From Pseudomonadales bacterium (GTDB lineage: Bacteria; Pseudomonadota; Gammaproteobacteria; Pseudomonadales; Ketobacteraceae): a DNA stretch of 64,000 nucleotides. This document shows, piece by piece, positions 54,569 to 62,946 of the stretch (position 1 is the stretch's first letter; the number at the start of each line of letters is the position of its first letter). The stretch lies in NCBI GenBank assembly GCA_002708905.1, contig PAPM01000027.1, positions 62,001 to 126,000 on the forward strand, in the 5' to 3' direction. The notes under the pieces were generated by a model. The model saw nothing but the letters and a program-made list of their open reading frames with translations. It made no database searches and had not been told where the DNA came from. A program made the position numbers and the translations under genes.

Positions 54569-55369
54569 CTAAACGTAACGCACCGCACCACCGTCCACGC
54601 GGATATTCTGTCCGTTGATGAAACCCGCCCGAGGGCTGGCAAGAAACACTACCAGGTCAGCCACTTCCTGACGCTTGGCCAAGCGGCCGCAGGGGTTGGG
54701 GAAATCGTGCTCTACGATGTGTTGCTCTAGGGATTCCCAGTCCCTGGGCCAGCCTTTTTTCTGCGCCCTAAGCTGATAGGCGCGTTCCATTTCCTGGGTA
54801 TGAATCAAGCCGGGTGAAACCGTGTTCACGGTGATGCCGGTAGCGCTCAGTTCTTTGGCCAGGCTCACAGAGGCGTTGGACAGGGCCGCCTTGGCGGCAT
54901 AGTAATGAGGCATAATCGAGTTAGGTTGATGATCGCCCATGGTACTCAGATTAATGATGCGCCCCCAGTGGTTCTCCTTCATATGTGGAACGCAATGTTG
55001 AATCAGTCGCACCGCGCTCAGCACATTGACATTGGTGGCCTCCAGCCATTGTGTGGTGGAAAGGGAATCCCATTTTCCGGCTAAGGCGGTGCCATAGTTG
55101 TTTACCAGTATGTCGATGTGCAGGGAGTGGCGTGCGATCTGATCCATAATCTGCTGTGTACCTTCATCTGTAAGCAGGTCACCCACCACAGGAATAACGC
55201 TTAATGTTTCATCCGCTATGGATGCCATGGCCGCGTCGGCTTCCTGCGGAGTAAATGCGTGCAGCACGACGGTTGCACCCTCTTCCGCCAGAGTGGTGGC
55301 TATGACGTTGCCGGTGCCGCGGTGGGCGCCACTCACCAAAGCTGTTTTACCTGCGAGTTGTAAGTCCAT
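54569..55369 (-). CDS. Short-chain dehydrogenase/reductase
   Basis: 266 aa. Rossmann fold with SGAHRGTG cofactor motif, NNYG in place of the common NNAG, and the YYAAK catalytic Tyr/Lys. C-terminus FINGQNIRVDGGAVRYV typical of FabG-like classical SDRs. NAD(P)-dependent oxidation or reduction of a hydroxyl/keto group; substrate unknown. Stands alone between the cyclase and a receptor gene. Confidence 0.93.
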   Translation of the reverse strand: MDLQLAGKTALVSGAHRGTGNVIATTLAEEGATVVLHAFTPQEADAAMASIADETLSVIPVVGDLLTDEGTQQIMDQIARHSLHIDILVNNYGTALAGKWDSLSTTQWLEATNVNVLSAVRLIQHCVPHMKENHWGRIINLSTMGDHQPNSIMPHYYAAKAALSNASVSLAKELSATGITVNTVSPGLIHTQEMERAYQLRAQKKGWPRDWESLEQHIVEHDFPNPCGRLAKRQEVADLVVFLASPRAGFINGQNIRVDGGAVRYV

Positions 55370-55673
55370 GGGGAAACTCCGTTGCTGGTCAATAATCGAA
55401 TTCTGACATATATGCTGTTGATATTAATGGCATTTAAGGTTCTGGCAATGTAAAGCACTCAATTGGCTCTGAAACAGGGCTCCAGGGCCCGGTACTACCG
55501 CAGGTATCCCTCATACAGGCCGGGGCAAATGCTTGCGAATCCGGCTTGAAAAACAAGTGATTATCGAAACAGATGGCGGGGAATGGCAAAGCGCCTAAGG
55601 AAACTCAATGCTATAGTTAGTTCATTTACTGTTCATAATACAAATGCCTGGTTACCTTTGGATGCGTTGCAAT

Positions 55674-57503
55674 ATGCGGTTCGTTCGAGCTTTTTATATA
55701 TTGGCGATAATGCTGGCCTGCTCTTTCGCCTGCGGTGCGCCCTATGAGTTGGGGACTGACGATAACAAAAATCTGAACCACCAGCTTTACTTTATCGAAG
55801 ACTTTTCCGAACAGCTTGAGATTGGCCAAATACTGGAAGACCAGACGGAATGGCAGCACAACGAAGACGGTGAATTTGCACACGGCTATAGTGATTCCGC
55901 GTGGTGGTTTAAACTCAGCATAATCAATACCAGTGCTGAGCCTCAACAACGCATGTTGGAGCTTGGCTATGCTATTCTGGATTTCGTTGATATCTATGTC
56001 GTTACTGATGGAGAAGTCGTTACAACTTATAACACTGGAGATCTCAGGCCATACAAATCGCGCCCTGTGGACAGCGCAAATTTTGTGGTACCACTGAAAA
56101 TCGATTCCCAGCAACAGCTTGATGTGTACTACCGCATTAAAACCGGTAGTTCCTTGCAGGTCCCCATCAAAATTTGGCATCAGGACAGTTTCTACGAGCA
56201 CGAAAGCACCACCAATATCATTCATGGCCTTTATTACGGCGCCATGGTTATCATTGCTGCCTATAATTTTCTGATTTTTTTGCTGCTGCGGGATCGAAGC
56301 TATCTTTACTACGTTTGCTTTGTACTCTCGAGTCCCTTCTTTTTCTTGTCCATATCCGGGCAGGGTTTCCGTTATCTCTGGACAGATCAATTATACTGGA
56401 ACTCTGTAAGCCTGTTGTTCAGTTTATCCTGCCTGATACTTTTTGGGGCACTCTTTACCAGAAGGTTTATCGGTTTGCATAAGGTTTCCATTGCCCTGGA
56501 CCGTTTGATAATGGCCTTCGCGGTATTGGGCGGCACGATGTTGTTTCTCTCCTTCTTTATTCCCTATAAATCAGCCATCCTGATTTTAATACCGATCTCA
56601 GCGTTAGCCTGTGTCTCAGACTTGGTTGCGGGAAGTGTAGCCTGGTATCGAGGGGTTCAGTCAGCGCGTTTTTACGTAATTGCCTGGGGCTGTTTTCTGG
56701 TTGCAACCATTGTTATGGCATCCCAGAAAATTGGCCTGTTACCCAAAGTCTTTGTGGTGGAGTATGCAGTACAACTGGGCTCAGTGTTGGAAGCGGTGTT
56801 ATTGTCTTTTGCTCTGGTGGAACGTATCAACACGGAGAGACGCCTTAGATTTGAAGCCCAAACGGAAACCATAGATACAACACGGCGATTGAATGTGGAG
56901 CTTGAAAAGCGTGTTGAGGAAAGAACGTTTGAGTTGGAACAGCTCAACCGGCGGCTGGAGGTGCTGAGCAATACTGACCAGTTGACGCAGCTGTTTAACC
57001 GCCGCTATTTTGAGCAGGTTTTCGCCGCAGAATGGGAGCGCTGCAGGCGCTATCGGCATAGTCTTTCCGTACTGTTGATTGATATCGACCATTTTAAGAA
57101 GGTCAATGATGAATACGGTCACCCGGCCGGTGATGCGTGTTTGGTGGAAGTGTCAAAAAAGATGAACAATATGATGCGCTGTCCCACCGACATTGTCGCG
57201 CGTTTTGGCGGGGAGGAATTCTGTGTGCTGCTCCCGGAAACGGATGTGGACGGCGCTTCAGTGGTAGCTGAGCGTCTGCGGTCTGAAGTTTCCAAAGTAA
57301 ATATAAGAGCTGAAAACACAGACTTTCAGGTGACAATCAGCGTTGGTGTGAGCTGTTTGATTCCAGGCGACTCAGATCGTAAGGAAGAAATGCTGAGCAA
57401 CGCAGACAAGGCACTATATCTATCAAAGTCCAAAGGCAGGAACAGAGTTACGGCATATAACCCGGACAGTTCTGTAACGCCAATCAAACGCAATCGTGAC
57501 TGA
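55674..57503 (+). CDS. 7TMR-DISM receptor diguanylate cyclase
   Basis: 609 aa from ATG 55674 (GGAT upstream); ATG 55644 is possible. Signal peptide MRFVRAFYILAIMLACSFAC. Periplasmic 7TMR-DISMED2 jelly roll to about 165 (DSAWWFKLSIINTSAEPQQR). Seven membrane helices about 175-375, a coiled-coil linker (RRLNVELEKRVEERTFELEQ), then GGDEF from about 430 with LLIDIDHFKKVNDEYGH and ARFGGEEF. Catalytic residues are intact, so it should make c-di-GMP. The inhibitory RxxD site is altered: Arg lies four residues before the Asp instead of three (RCPTD). Confidence 0.93.
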   Translation: MRFVRAFYILAIMLACSFACGAPYELGTDDNKNLNHQLYFIEDFSEQLEIGQILEDQTEWQHNEDGEFAHGYSDSAWWFKLSIINTSAEPQQRMLELGYAILDFVDIYVVTDGEVVTTYNTGDLRPYKSRPVDSANFVVPLKIDSQQQLDVYYRIKTGSSLQVPIKIWHQDSFYEHESTTNIIHGLYYGAMVIIAAYNFLIFLLLRDRSYLYYVCFVLSSPFFFLSISGQGFRYLWTDQLYWNSVSLLFSLSCLILFGALFTRRFIGLHKVSIALDRLIMAFAVLGGTMLFLSFFIPYKSAILILIPISALACVSDLVAGSVAWYRGVQSARFYVIAWGCFLVATIVMASQKIGLLPKVFVVEYAVQLGSVLEAVLLSFALVERINTERRLRFEAQTETIDTTRRLNVELEKRVEERTFELEQLNRRLEVLSNTDQLTQLFNRRYFEQVFAAEWERCRRYRHSLSVLLIDIDHFKKVNDEYGHPAGDACLVEVSKKMNNMMRCPTDIVARFGGEEFCVLLPETDVDGASVVAERLRSEVSKVNIRAENTDFQVTISVGVSCLIPGDSDRKEEMLSNADKALYLSKSKGRNRVTAYNPDSSVTPIKRNRD

Positions 57504-57795
57504 CTGCCGTTCCAATTAGCCAGCTTGAGCAGCGTTTTAGCAGGTATGGGCACTGCCGCTGCTGAGTTGATAGTGTAGCAAAATCAGACAAAGCTGCCAC
57601 ACTGAGACTGGGGAGTGCAGTTTCAATCCAGAGGCCAGTACTCTCAATTTGGTGGAGTTTGAGAATAATTTGGGGCTTGTGGAGCTGAATAATTTCGATG
57701 TGCACGACAAACTCATTCTTTGGAATGGGAGTATGCAGGAGTCTATTTCGATGCACTGGAATGCCTACAAGAACTGGCCGATTACGGCGGTTTGA

Positions 57796-58722
57796 TTATA
57801 GTGGTGATAAATAGCTGACGCCGGTCATGGATTCGGAAACCGCCCAAAGTTGCGGACCAAAATCAGCAGCAAGGACCTGGGAATTGATGCGAGCTTTGCC
57901 CGGCTTGCCCTTGATTTCAAACAATCCATTGGGGCCGTAGTAGTCTCCACCCTGCACGGTTTCGTCGGTAGCGGCATGGACAATCGGCAAAGCGCCATCC
58001 GCAGGATGTGCGACTACCCAAGCCACCATTTTGTCCTGATACCACTGAACAAAGCGGTTTTTGGCTGTCGTAACACCGGTTTTTTGACCGATATCGGTGG
58101 CAGCAAGCCCGGGATGCGCTCCCACCGAGACAATGTTGCTTCCCTGCTGTTTTAGTCGGCGATTCAATTCCAGGGTAAAGGCGGCGACGGCAATTTTACT
58201 GCGGGCATAAGCCTTCCAGTGATTGAATTTCTGCTGTTCCCAATTGATATCACTGAAGTCGAATTTTCCAAAGCGATGAGCGACGCTGCCAACATTGACG
58301 ATTCTGGGCGAGCCTTGTTTGCTGAAATAAGGCAAGAGTGAACCGGTTAATGCAAACGACCCTAAATAATTGGTAGCCAGGTGTAATTCGTGACCGGCGC
58401 TGTTGTGGGTGAGGCGTGGTGCAACGATGCCCGCGTTATTGATCAGTATATCCAGGCTCCCGAATCGCTTGGCGAAGTGCTGTGTAAACTCGGCAATAGA
58501 GGCAGGCTCAGACACATCCACCACCAAGATGCATACATTGGCATCGGGGACCTGATCAATAAGTTCCTGCTGCGCCTGTTTCGCTTTGTCCGGATTTCTA
58601 CAGGCCATTACGATGTGAGCGCCTTGTAGGGCAAGCTGACAGGCAACCTGATATCCGATTCCGGAATTAGCGCCGGTAATGACGATTGTTTTATGGTTTG
58701 TATCCATCGTTTTGCTTGCCAT
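57796..58722 (-). CDS. Short-chain dehydrogenase, retinol-dehydrogenase-like
   Basis: 308 aa; ATG 58707 is an alternative start. VITGANSGIG cofactor motif, MACRNPDKAKQAQQELIDQV, ILINNAGIVAPRLT and YARSKIAV with the catalytic Tyr/Lys. It belongs to the RDH/WWOX-like group acting on hydrophobic alcohols or ketones. Last gene of the eight-gene operon, 9 bp after the P450. Confidence 0.93.
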   Translation of the reverse strand: MASKTMDTNHKTIVITGANSGIGYQVACQLALQGAHIVMACRNPDKAKQAQQELIDQVPDANVCILVVDVSEPASIAEFTQHFAKRFGSLDILINNAGIVAPRLTHNSAGHELHLATNYLGSFALTGSLLPYFSKQGSPRIVNVGSVAHRFGKFDFSDINWEQQKFNHWKAYARSKIAVAAFTLELNRRLKQQGSNIVSVGAHPGLAATDIGQKTGVTTAKNRFVQWYQDKMVAWVVAHPADGALPIVHAATDETVQGGDYYGPNGLFEIKGKPGKARINSQVLAADFGPQLWAVSESMTGVSYLSPL

Positions 58723-58731
58723 GCTTGTGAT

Positions 58732-59937
58732 TTAGCGTGTTGATAGGAATGCAGGCAAGGAATCCCATCCCCGCACTGACGTTGTAGGGGAAAATTCGGC
58801 CTTGTCGTAATCCACCTCCCAGTCCCGCACGCGCTTGAACACCTCCTCCATGGCGATTCTCCCTTCCATACGCGCAAGGGCTAATCCGATACAGGTGTGT
58901 ATTCCTTTGCCAAAGGTCAGGTGAGCGTTGGCATTGCGGCGATGAATATTGAATTCGTCACCATTTTCAAAGATGGCATCGTCACGGTTGGCTGATGCCA
59001 GAATAAAATCAACGACGCTGCCTTTGGGAATGGTTTGATTGCGTATTATTACGTCACGGGTAACATACCGTGCCGCGTGGGCGCCCGGTGCTTCAAACCG
59101 CAGGACTTCTTCAATCATTGCAGGAATCAGAGATCGGTCATCCGCTACCTGGTGACGCTGATCAGGATGTTCTGCCAGAATCTTTCCGGCCCAGCCGATC
59201 AAGCGACTGGTGGTCTCGTTGCCTGCGGCGGACATTAACATCACCATGGACGTGATCTCTTCCAGGGTGAGCTTGCGCTGGGTGCCGGTGTCGTCTTTGA
59301 ACTCCGTGTTCATCAATAACGTCATAATGTCGTCGGAGGGATTCTTTTGCCGCCATTCAATGTACCCTTCAAAATCCTCAGCGTCGCAGATACTGGTTTC
59401 GGCATTAATGGGCTTGCCTGACTCTGCCCGAATGGTAGCGTCCGTTATTTCCTGGATGTGATGCAAGTCTTGTTCCGGGATACCCAACAGCATGCCGATG
59501 ACCTGCATGGGCATCTGGGCTCCAAGATCAGTGACGAAATCGAAATGCCCTTTTTCAAGGGCGGTATCCATACACTGGCTGCAAATCCCGCGTATTTTGC
59601 CTTCCAGATGATGGATGTTCTTGGGGGTAAAAAGTAAGGACAACACTTTTCGATGGGCCGTGTGGATGGGCGGATCTTCCATGATGATAATGCCGGGAGG
59701 GAACTGGAAATCAGATTTTATCAGCTCAATGATATTGCCTCTGGCGGAACTGAACGTAGCGGCATCCATGAGCCCCGCAGCCACATCCCCATAACAACTC
59801 ACCGCATAAAAATCGTATTCCTCGTTGTAGTATAGCGGTGCTTCCTTTCGCAAGCGCTTGAGTATTCGATAGGGGTCCTGCCAGATCTCGGGTTTGTAGG
59901 GATCGTAGTAAAGAGGTATCTGCTGACTGGTGTTCAT
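58732..59937 (-). CDS. Cytochrome P450
   Basis: 401 aa, typical soluble bacterial CYP length. I-helix SAAGNETTS carries the Thr pair (Asn replaces the common His or Glu), K-helix EEVLRFEAP has ExxR, and heme loop FGKGIHTCIGLALAR supplies the Cys ligand. Monooxygenase for a hydrophobic substrate; redox partners are not in the window. The N-terminus (PYKPEIWQDPYRILKRLRKE) resembles steroid/terpene-active CYPs. Between the CMD-like and SDR genes, gaps of 9 bp. Confidence 0.94.
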   Translation of the reverse strand: MNTSQQIPLYYDPYKPEIWQDPYRILKRLRKEAPLYYNEEYDFYAVSCYGDVAAGLMDAATFSSARGNIIELIKSDFQFPPGIIIMEDPPIHTAHRKVLSLLFTPKNIHHLEGKIRGICSQCMDTALEKGHFDFVTDLGAQMPMQVIGMLLGIPEQDLHHIQEITDATIRAESGKPINAETSICDAEDFEGYIEWRQKNPSDDIMTLLMNTEFKDDTGTQRKLTLEEITSMVMLMSAAGNETTSRLIGWAGKILAEHPDQRHQVADDRSLIPAMIEEVLRFEAPGAHAARYVTRDVIIRNQTIPKGSVVDFILASANRDDAIFENGDEFNIHRRNANAHLTFGKGIHTCIGLALARMEGRIAMEEVFKRVRDWEVDYDKAEFSPTTSVRGWDSLPAFLSTR

Positions 59938-59946
59938 GTTGTTCTC

Positions 59947-60546
59947 CTAGCGTGGAAAGCCTTGCATCCCCTCTTTTAAAGGCAGGCGGATAGCGTTCAT
60001 GTAAAGCCCGGATACCACGTAGCCACCCACGGTAAATACGATATCCAGCAATTGTTGAATGCTGAAGTGACGGCTCAATGATTCCCAAGTGTGTTGATCG
60101 ATGTTGGAGCGAGCATGCAATTCGTTAACTGCCTGAATCAGAGCCGCCTCTTCGAGAGGCCAGTGGTCAGCAACGGTATCCTGCTGCAGATTGTTGAGTT
60201 CAGCTGCGGTGAATAGGCTGCTATTGATCGCGACAAGATAGTGGTGAGACCACTCATATTCGAAGCGCCAAAGCCAGGTGACCCTGAGAGTAACCAATTC
60301 CCGCTGGCGGGCAGTCAGGCTGGACTCCATCAGCAGATAGCGACCAAATGGCAGAAAAGCCCTAGCCAAAGCCGGGTTGTGCAATAAGCAGGATAAAACC
60401 GGTGACAGACTGTCTTTCTCCGTTTCGTCTCCGTTCAAACCCAGGCTGGACATCTGCTCCGAAAACATCGCCAGTATGTCACGAACTTCTTTGGTCCAGG
60501 CCTGGTGATCGATGGGTGATATCCGCATGGTGCTTTTGTTATCCAT
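59947..60546 (-). CDS. Carboxymuconolactone decarboxylase-family protein
   Basis: 199 aa. The CMD/AhpD-like helical fold is shown by LTARQRELVTLRVTWLWRFE followed by YEWSHHYLVA and ALIQAVNELHARSNID. The CxxC pair of AhpD peroxidases is absent, so a thiol peroxidase role is unlikely. Members without cysteines often accompany P450 or dehydrogenase pathways as lactone-acting or accessory proteins. Co-operonic with P450 (9 bp). Confidence 0.82.
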   Translation of the reverse strand: MDNKSTMRISPIDHQAWTKEVRDILAMFSEQMSSLGLNGDETEKDSLSPVLSCLLHNPALARAFLPFGRYLLMESSLTARQRELVTLRVTWLWRFEYEWSHHYLVAINSSLFTAAELNNLQQDTVADHWPLEEAALIQAVNELHARSNIDQHTWESLSRHFSIQQLLDIVFTVGGYVVSGLYMNAIRLPLKEGMQGFPR

Positions 60547-60570
60547 ACTTACGATTCCTCGTGCTGTACT

Positions 60571-60981
60571 TTAGAGATCCATGTTTCCGATCAGGGGCCA
60601 CAGTTTTTCGTCTGCCAGCAGGGTGCAAAAATACTCATTAACCTGTGTGATCCTGCCTGCGGACAACATGAAAACCATGCAATACTCATTGCAGTAGTCA
60701 TCACCATTTACCAACTTGCCGTTACCTTCAAACTCAACTACCACTCGATCCCCTTCCGCGGTAACGCTCTTGAAACTGGGCGACATTCCCTCCGGCATTA
60801 ATTGTTTGAAGGCTGCGATGGTTGCGAGAATGGTGTCATGGGTGCGTTTACCCGCAAAATGTCCGAACCCCTTTGCCAAGGTAAAGGTTTCCGGCGTGAT
60901 ACAGTCCGCTGCGGTATTTGCATCTCCCCGGCCCATGGCGCTGATGAAATCCAGAACCACTTTTTTGTTGGCGGCATACAT
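60571..60981 (-). CDS. NTF2-like / SnoaL-like protein
   Basis: 136 aa from ATG 60981 with AGGGG upstream; the frame open to 61107 overlaps the previous gene and is not used. Cone-shaped alpha+beta fold typical of NTF2 (YAANKKVVLDFISAMGRGDA, HDTILATIAAFKQLMPEGM, VVVEFEGNGKLVNGDD, GRITQVNEYFCTL). Such proteins are isomerases, hydrolases or small subunits of Rieske oxygenases; here the length fits a SnoaL-type enzyme more than a full beta subunit. It starts 7 bp after the SDR gene. Confidence 0.85.
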   Translation of the reverse strand: MYAANKKVVLDFISAMGRGDANTAADCITPETFTLAKGFGHFAGKRTHDTILATIAAFKQLMPEGMSPSFKSVTAEGDRVVVEFEGNGKLVNGDDYCNEYCMVFMLSAGRITQVNEYFCTLLADEKLWPLIGNMDL

Positions 60982-60988
60982 TAATGGC

Positions 60989-61750
60989 TTACCCCTGCTG
61001 TTGTGGTAACGGTCCGCCCAAACAGGATCCGCCATCCACTGGCAAAACCAGACCTGTGACTTGTTCGGATAAGTGACTCGCCAGGTAGAGAGCTGCATTG
61101 GCGACATCCATCGGTGCTCCCTGGCGTTTGAGGGGCTGCACTCTTGCCACCATCTCGCTCATGTCGTAAAACGTCTGCCCTGCCGGTATGTGACCAGGGG
61201 CAATACAGTTGACGCGCACGGCATATTCACCCAGCTCGCGGGCAATAGATTTAGTGAAATGTATGACGCCGGCTTTGGCCACACGATAACTTATTAAGGG
61301 CAACCCAGGTTTAATGCCCGCAATGGACGAAATGTTGATAATGGAACCGGAACCTTGTGCGGCCATGTAGCTTCCGGCATATTGGCTGCCGAGCATGACT
61401 CCCAACAGGTTGACGTCAATAACTTTATGGAAATCGGCAAGATCGTCGTCGAGGAAGCGCTGGTAGACTTTTCCGGAAATGCCGGCGTTGTTCACCATAA
61501 TATCCAAACCATCAAACTCTCTTATGGTGAAATCAACCAGTGACGTAATATCGGATGGTTTGGAGACGTCGGTCTTGATGAACCGCGCATTAGTTCCGAG
61601 CCTCGCAACCAGATCTTCGCCCGCCTGTTGATCAATGTCTGCGATAACCACCTTGCTTCCTTCCGCCACGAACCGCGTCGCAATAGCAAGGCCCAGCCCG
61701 CTGGCGCCGCCGGTGACTATCGCTACTTTTTTCGTTAACAGTGCTTCCAT
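60989..61750 (-). CDS. Short-chain dehydrogenase/reductase
   Basis: 253 aa. TGGASGLGLAIA, IADIDQQAG with the Asp typical of NAD preference, IMVNNAGISG, NISSIAG, YRVAKAGV catalytic Tyr/Lys and VTGLVLPVDGGSCLGGP. Classical FabG-like SDR, probably NAD-dependent oxidation of a hydroxyl made by the operon's oxygenases. Gap to TauD-type gene 42 bp. Confidence 0.93.
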   Translation of the reverse strand: MEALLTKKVAIVTGGASGLGLAIATRFVAEGSKVVIADIDQQAGEDLVARLGTNARFIKTDVSKPSDITSLVDFTIREFDGLDIMVNNAGISGKVYQRFLDDDLADFHKVIDVNLLGVMLGSQYAGSYMAAQGSGSIINISSIAGIKPGLPLISYRVAKAGVIHFTKSIARELGEYAVRVNCIAPGHIPAGQTFYDMSEMVARVQPLKRQGAPMDVANAALYLASHLSEQVTGLVLPVDGGSCLGGPLPQQQG

Positions 61751-61792
61751 ATGCTGACAGAATTCTTGTTATCTTTGTGATGAATGGGAGGC

Positions 61793-62629
61793 TCAGTTAA
61801 GGGGCTCTTCACCCGCCAGAATGGTGCGATGCAGCAGGCGTCCACTACTGGAGGAATAAGGCAACGCCCGATGCATGGTCCCGGTATTGCTCCAAATAAG
61901 AAGATCACCCAATTTCCACTTGTGGCGATAAACGAACTCCGGTTGTGTGCACCAGTCCCGCATCTTGGCGAGCAGTGCCCGGCTTTTCTCCACTGTGTAT
62001 CCCTCAACGTAGTCTGCGGTTGCGCCAACTAGTAGTGATTTCCTGCCGGACGCGTGTGTCCACACCAGAGGACAGGATTTAGTGGGTGACTTCTGCCAGA
62101 AGCATACTTCGTCATAGCTCATCTCAGGGGTGACGTAATATTGAGAGCGTTCTGCGCTGTGGACTACACGGAGATTCTCAATTTCCCGTTTTTCTTGCTC
62201 CGGCAACGCATCATACGCAGCGTACGTATTGCAGAACTCAGTATCACCACCTGAATCAGAGAGTTTTAGGGCTCTGAGCAGGGCTGCATAATTGGGATAC
62301 GGCTGTAACGAACCATCCACGTGCCAGAATAATGAACCCTGTAAATACTTCGCCCTTGCATTGATTCCCTGGTCAAGACTGACTTTATAGATACCGTTCT
62401 CACCTTCGGTTTCAACGGTGTTGCCGATGGTTTTTGCAAACGCAACCTGTTGGTTATCGTTAATATCCAGGCCGCGAAAATAAATCACACCGCGTTGTTC
62501 CAGTAGTTCACGGATAGCCTCTGATTCAGCGCCACTGAGCAAGGTGTCGATGTCTGTTTTTATTTCGCTGCCTATGAGCGGTGTTTTATCGAATGCCTGC
62601 AGTTTCATCACCGGGGGTTCCATCAGCAT
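61793..62629 (-). CDS. TauD/TfdA-family Fe(II)/2-oxoglutarate dioxygenase
   Basis: 278 aa. Facial triad visible: FWHVDG (HxD) near 107, MHRALPY for the distal His near 250, and the 2-oxoglutarate Arg in RLLHRTILAG. N-terminus GVIYFRGLDINDNQQVAFAK is family-typical. Hydroxylates or cleaves an organic acid or other small molecule using 2-oxoglutarate and O2. Overlaps the preceding 107-aa gene by 7 bp. A start at ATG 62608 is possible. Confidence 0.92.
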   Translation of the reverse strand: MLMEPPVMKLQAFDKTPLIGSEIKTDIDTLLSGAESEAIRELLEQRGVIYFRGLDINDNQQVAFAKTIGNTVETEGENGIYKVSLDQGINARAKYLQGSLFWHVDGSLQPYPNYAALLRALKLSDSGGDTEFCNTYAAYDALPEQEKREIENLRVVHSAERSQYYVTPEMSYDEVCFWQKSPTKSCPLVWTHASGRKSLLVGATADYVEGYTVEKSRALLAKMRDWCTQPEFVYRHKWKLGDLLIWSNTGTMHRALPYSSSSGRLLHRTILAGEEPLN

Positions 62630-62946
62630 AAGCGGGTTAGAATGATATTGGCGGAGTTCCTGACCCGCGGTTGGCGCCAGAGTTCAACCGCCAAAGATAC
62701 GGTGATCAGGGAATACAACAGGTTGCGCAAATTTTCAGTATCGGCGGGCAACGCCAGCTGGTAGTCGAACTGGTTGATATGTTCTATGGCCTCAGCAGCG
62801 CGGGGAAACAAGGCATCATAGAACGCCTTCATCTCGTCCATAGTGCTATTGACCCGTTTTAAGTAGCGCTGGTGCCCATCTGCAATGGCCCATTCATCCA
62901 CCAGATAAACCAGATCTTGGAACGCCTCAGGCAGTTTTGTGCTCAT
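62623..62946 (-). CDS. Small helical protein of the oxygenase operon, unknown
   Basis: 107 aa from ATG 62946, overlapping both the end of the Rieske gene (20 bp) and the start of the dioxygenase gene (7 bp). All-helical (FQDLVYLVDEWAIADGHQRY, AIEHINQFDYQLALPADTEN, LLYSLITVSLAVELW). No motif is recognised. Its tight coupling suggests an accessory subunit or stability factor for the Rieske enzyme. Confidence 0.75.
   Translation of the reverse strand: MSTKLPEAFQDLVYLVDEWAIADGHQRYLKRVNSTMDEMKAFYDALFPRAAEAIEHINQFDYQLALPADTENLRNLLYSLITVSLAVELWRQPRVRNSANIILTRLC

Noticed and set aside
57504-57795. A gene in the gap between the 7TM-GGDEF gene and the SDR
   Set aside because: Short protein-like stretches exist (for example VYFDALECLQELADYGG) but no start or family; left unannotated.
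60571-60981. NTF2-like protein as the Rieske beta subunit
   Set aside because: Shorter than usual beta subunits and separated from the alpha gene by three genes; SnoaL-like enzyme is at least as likely.
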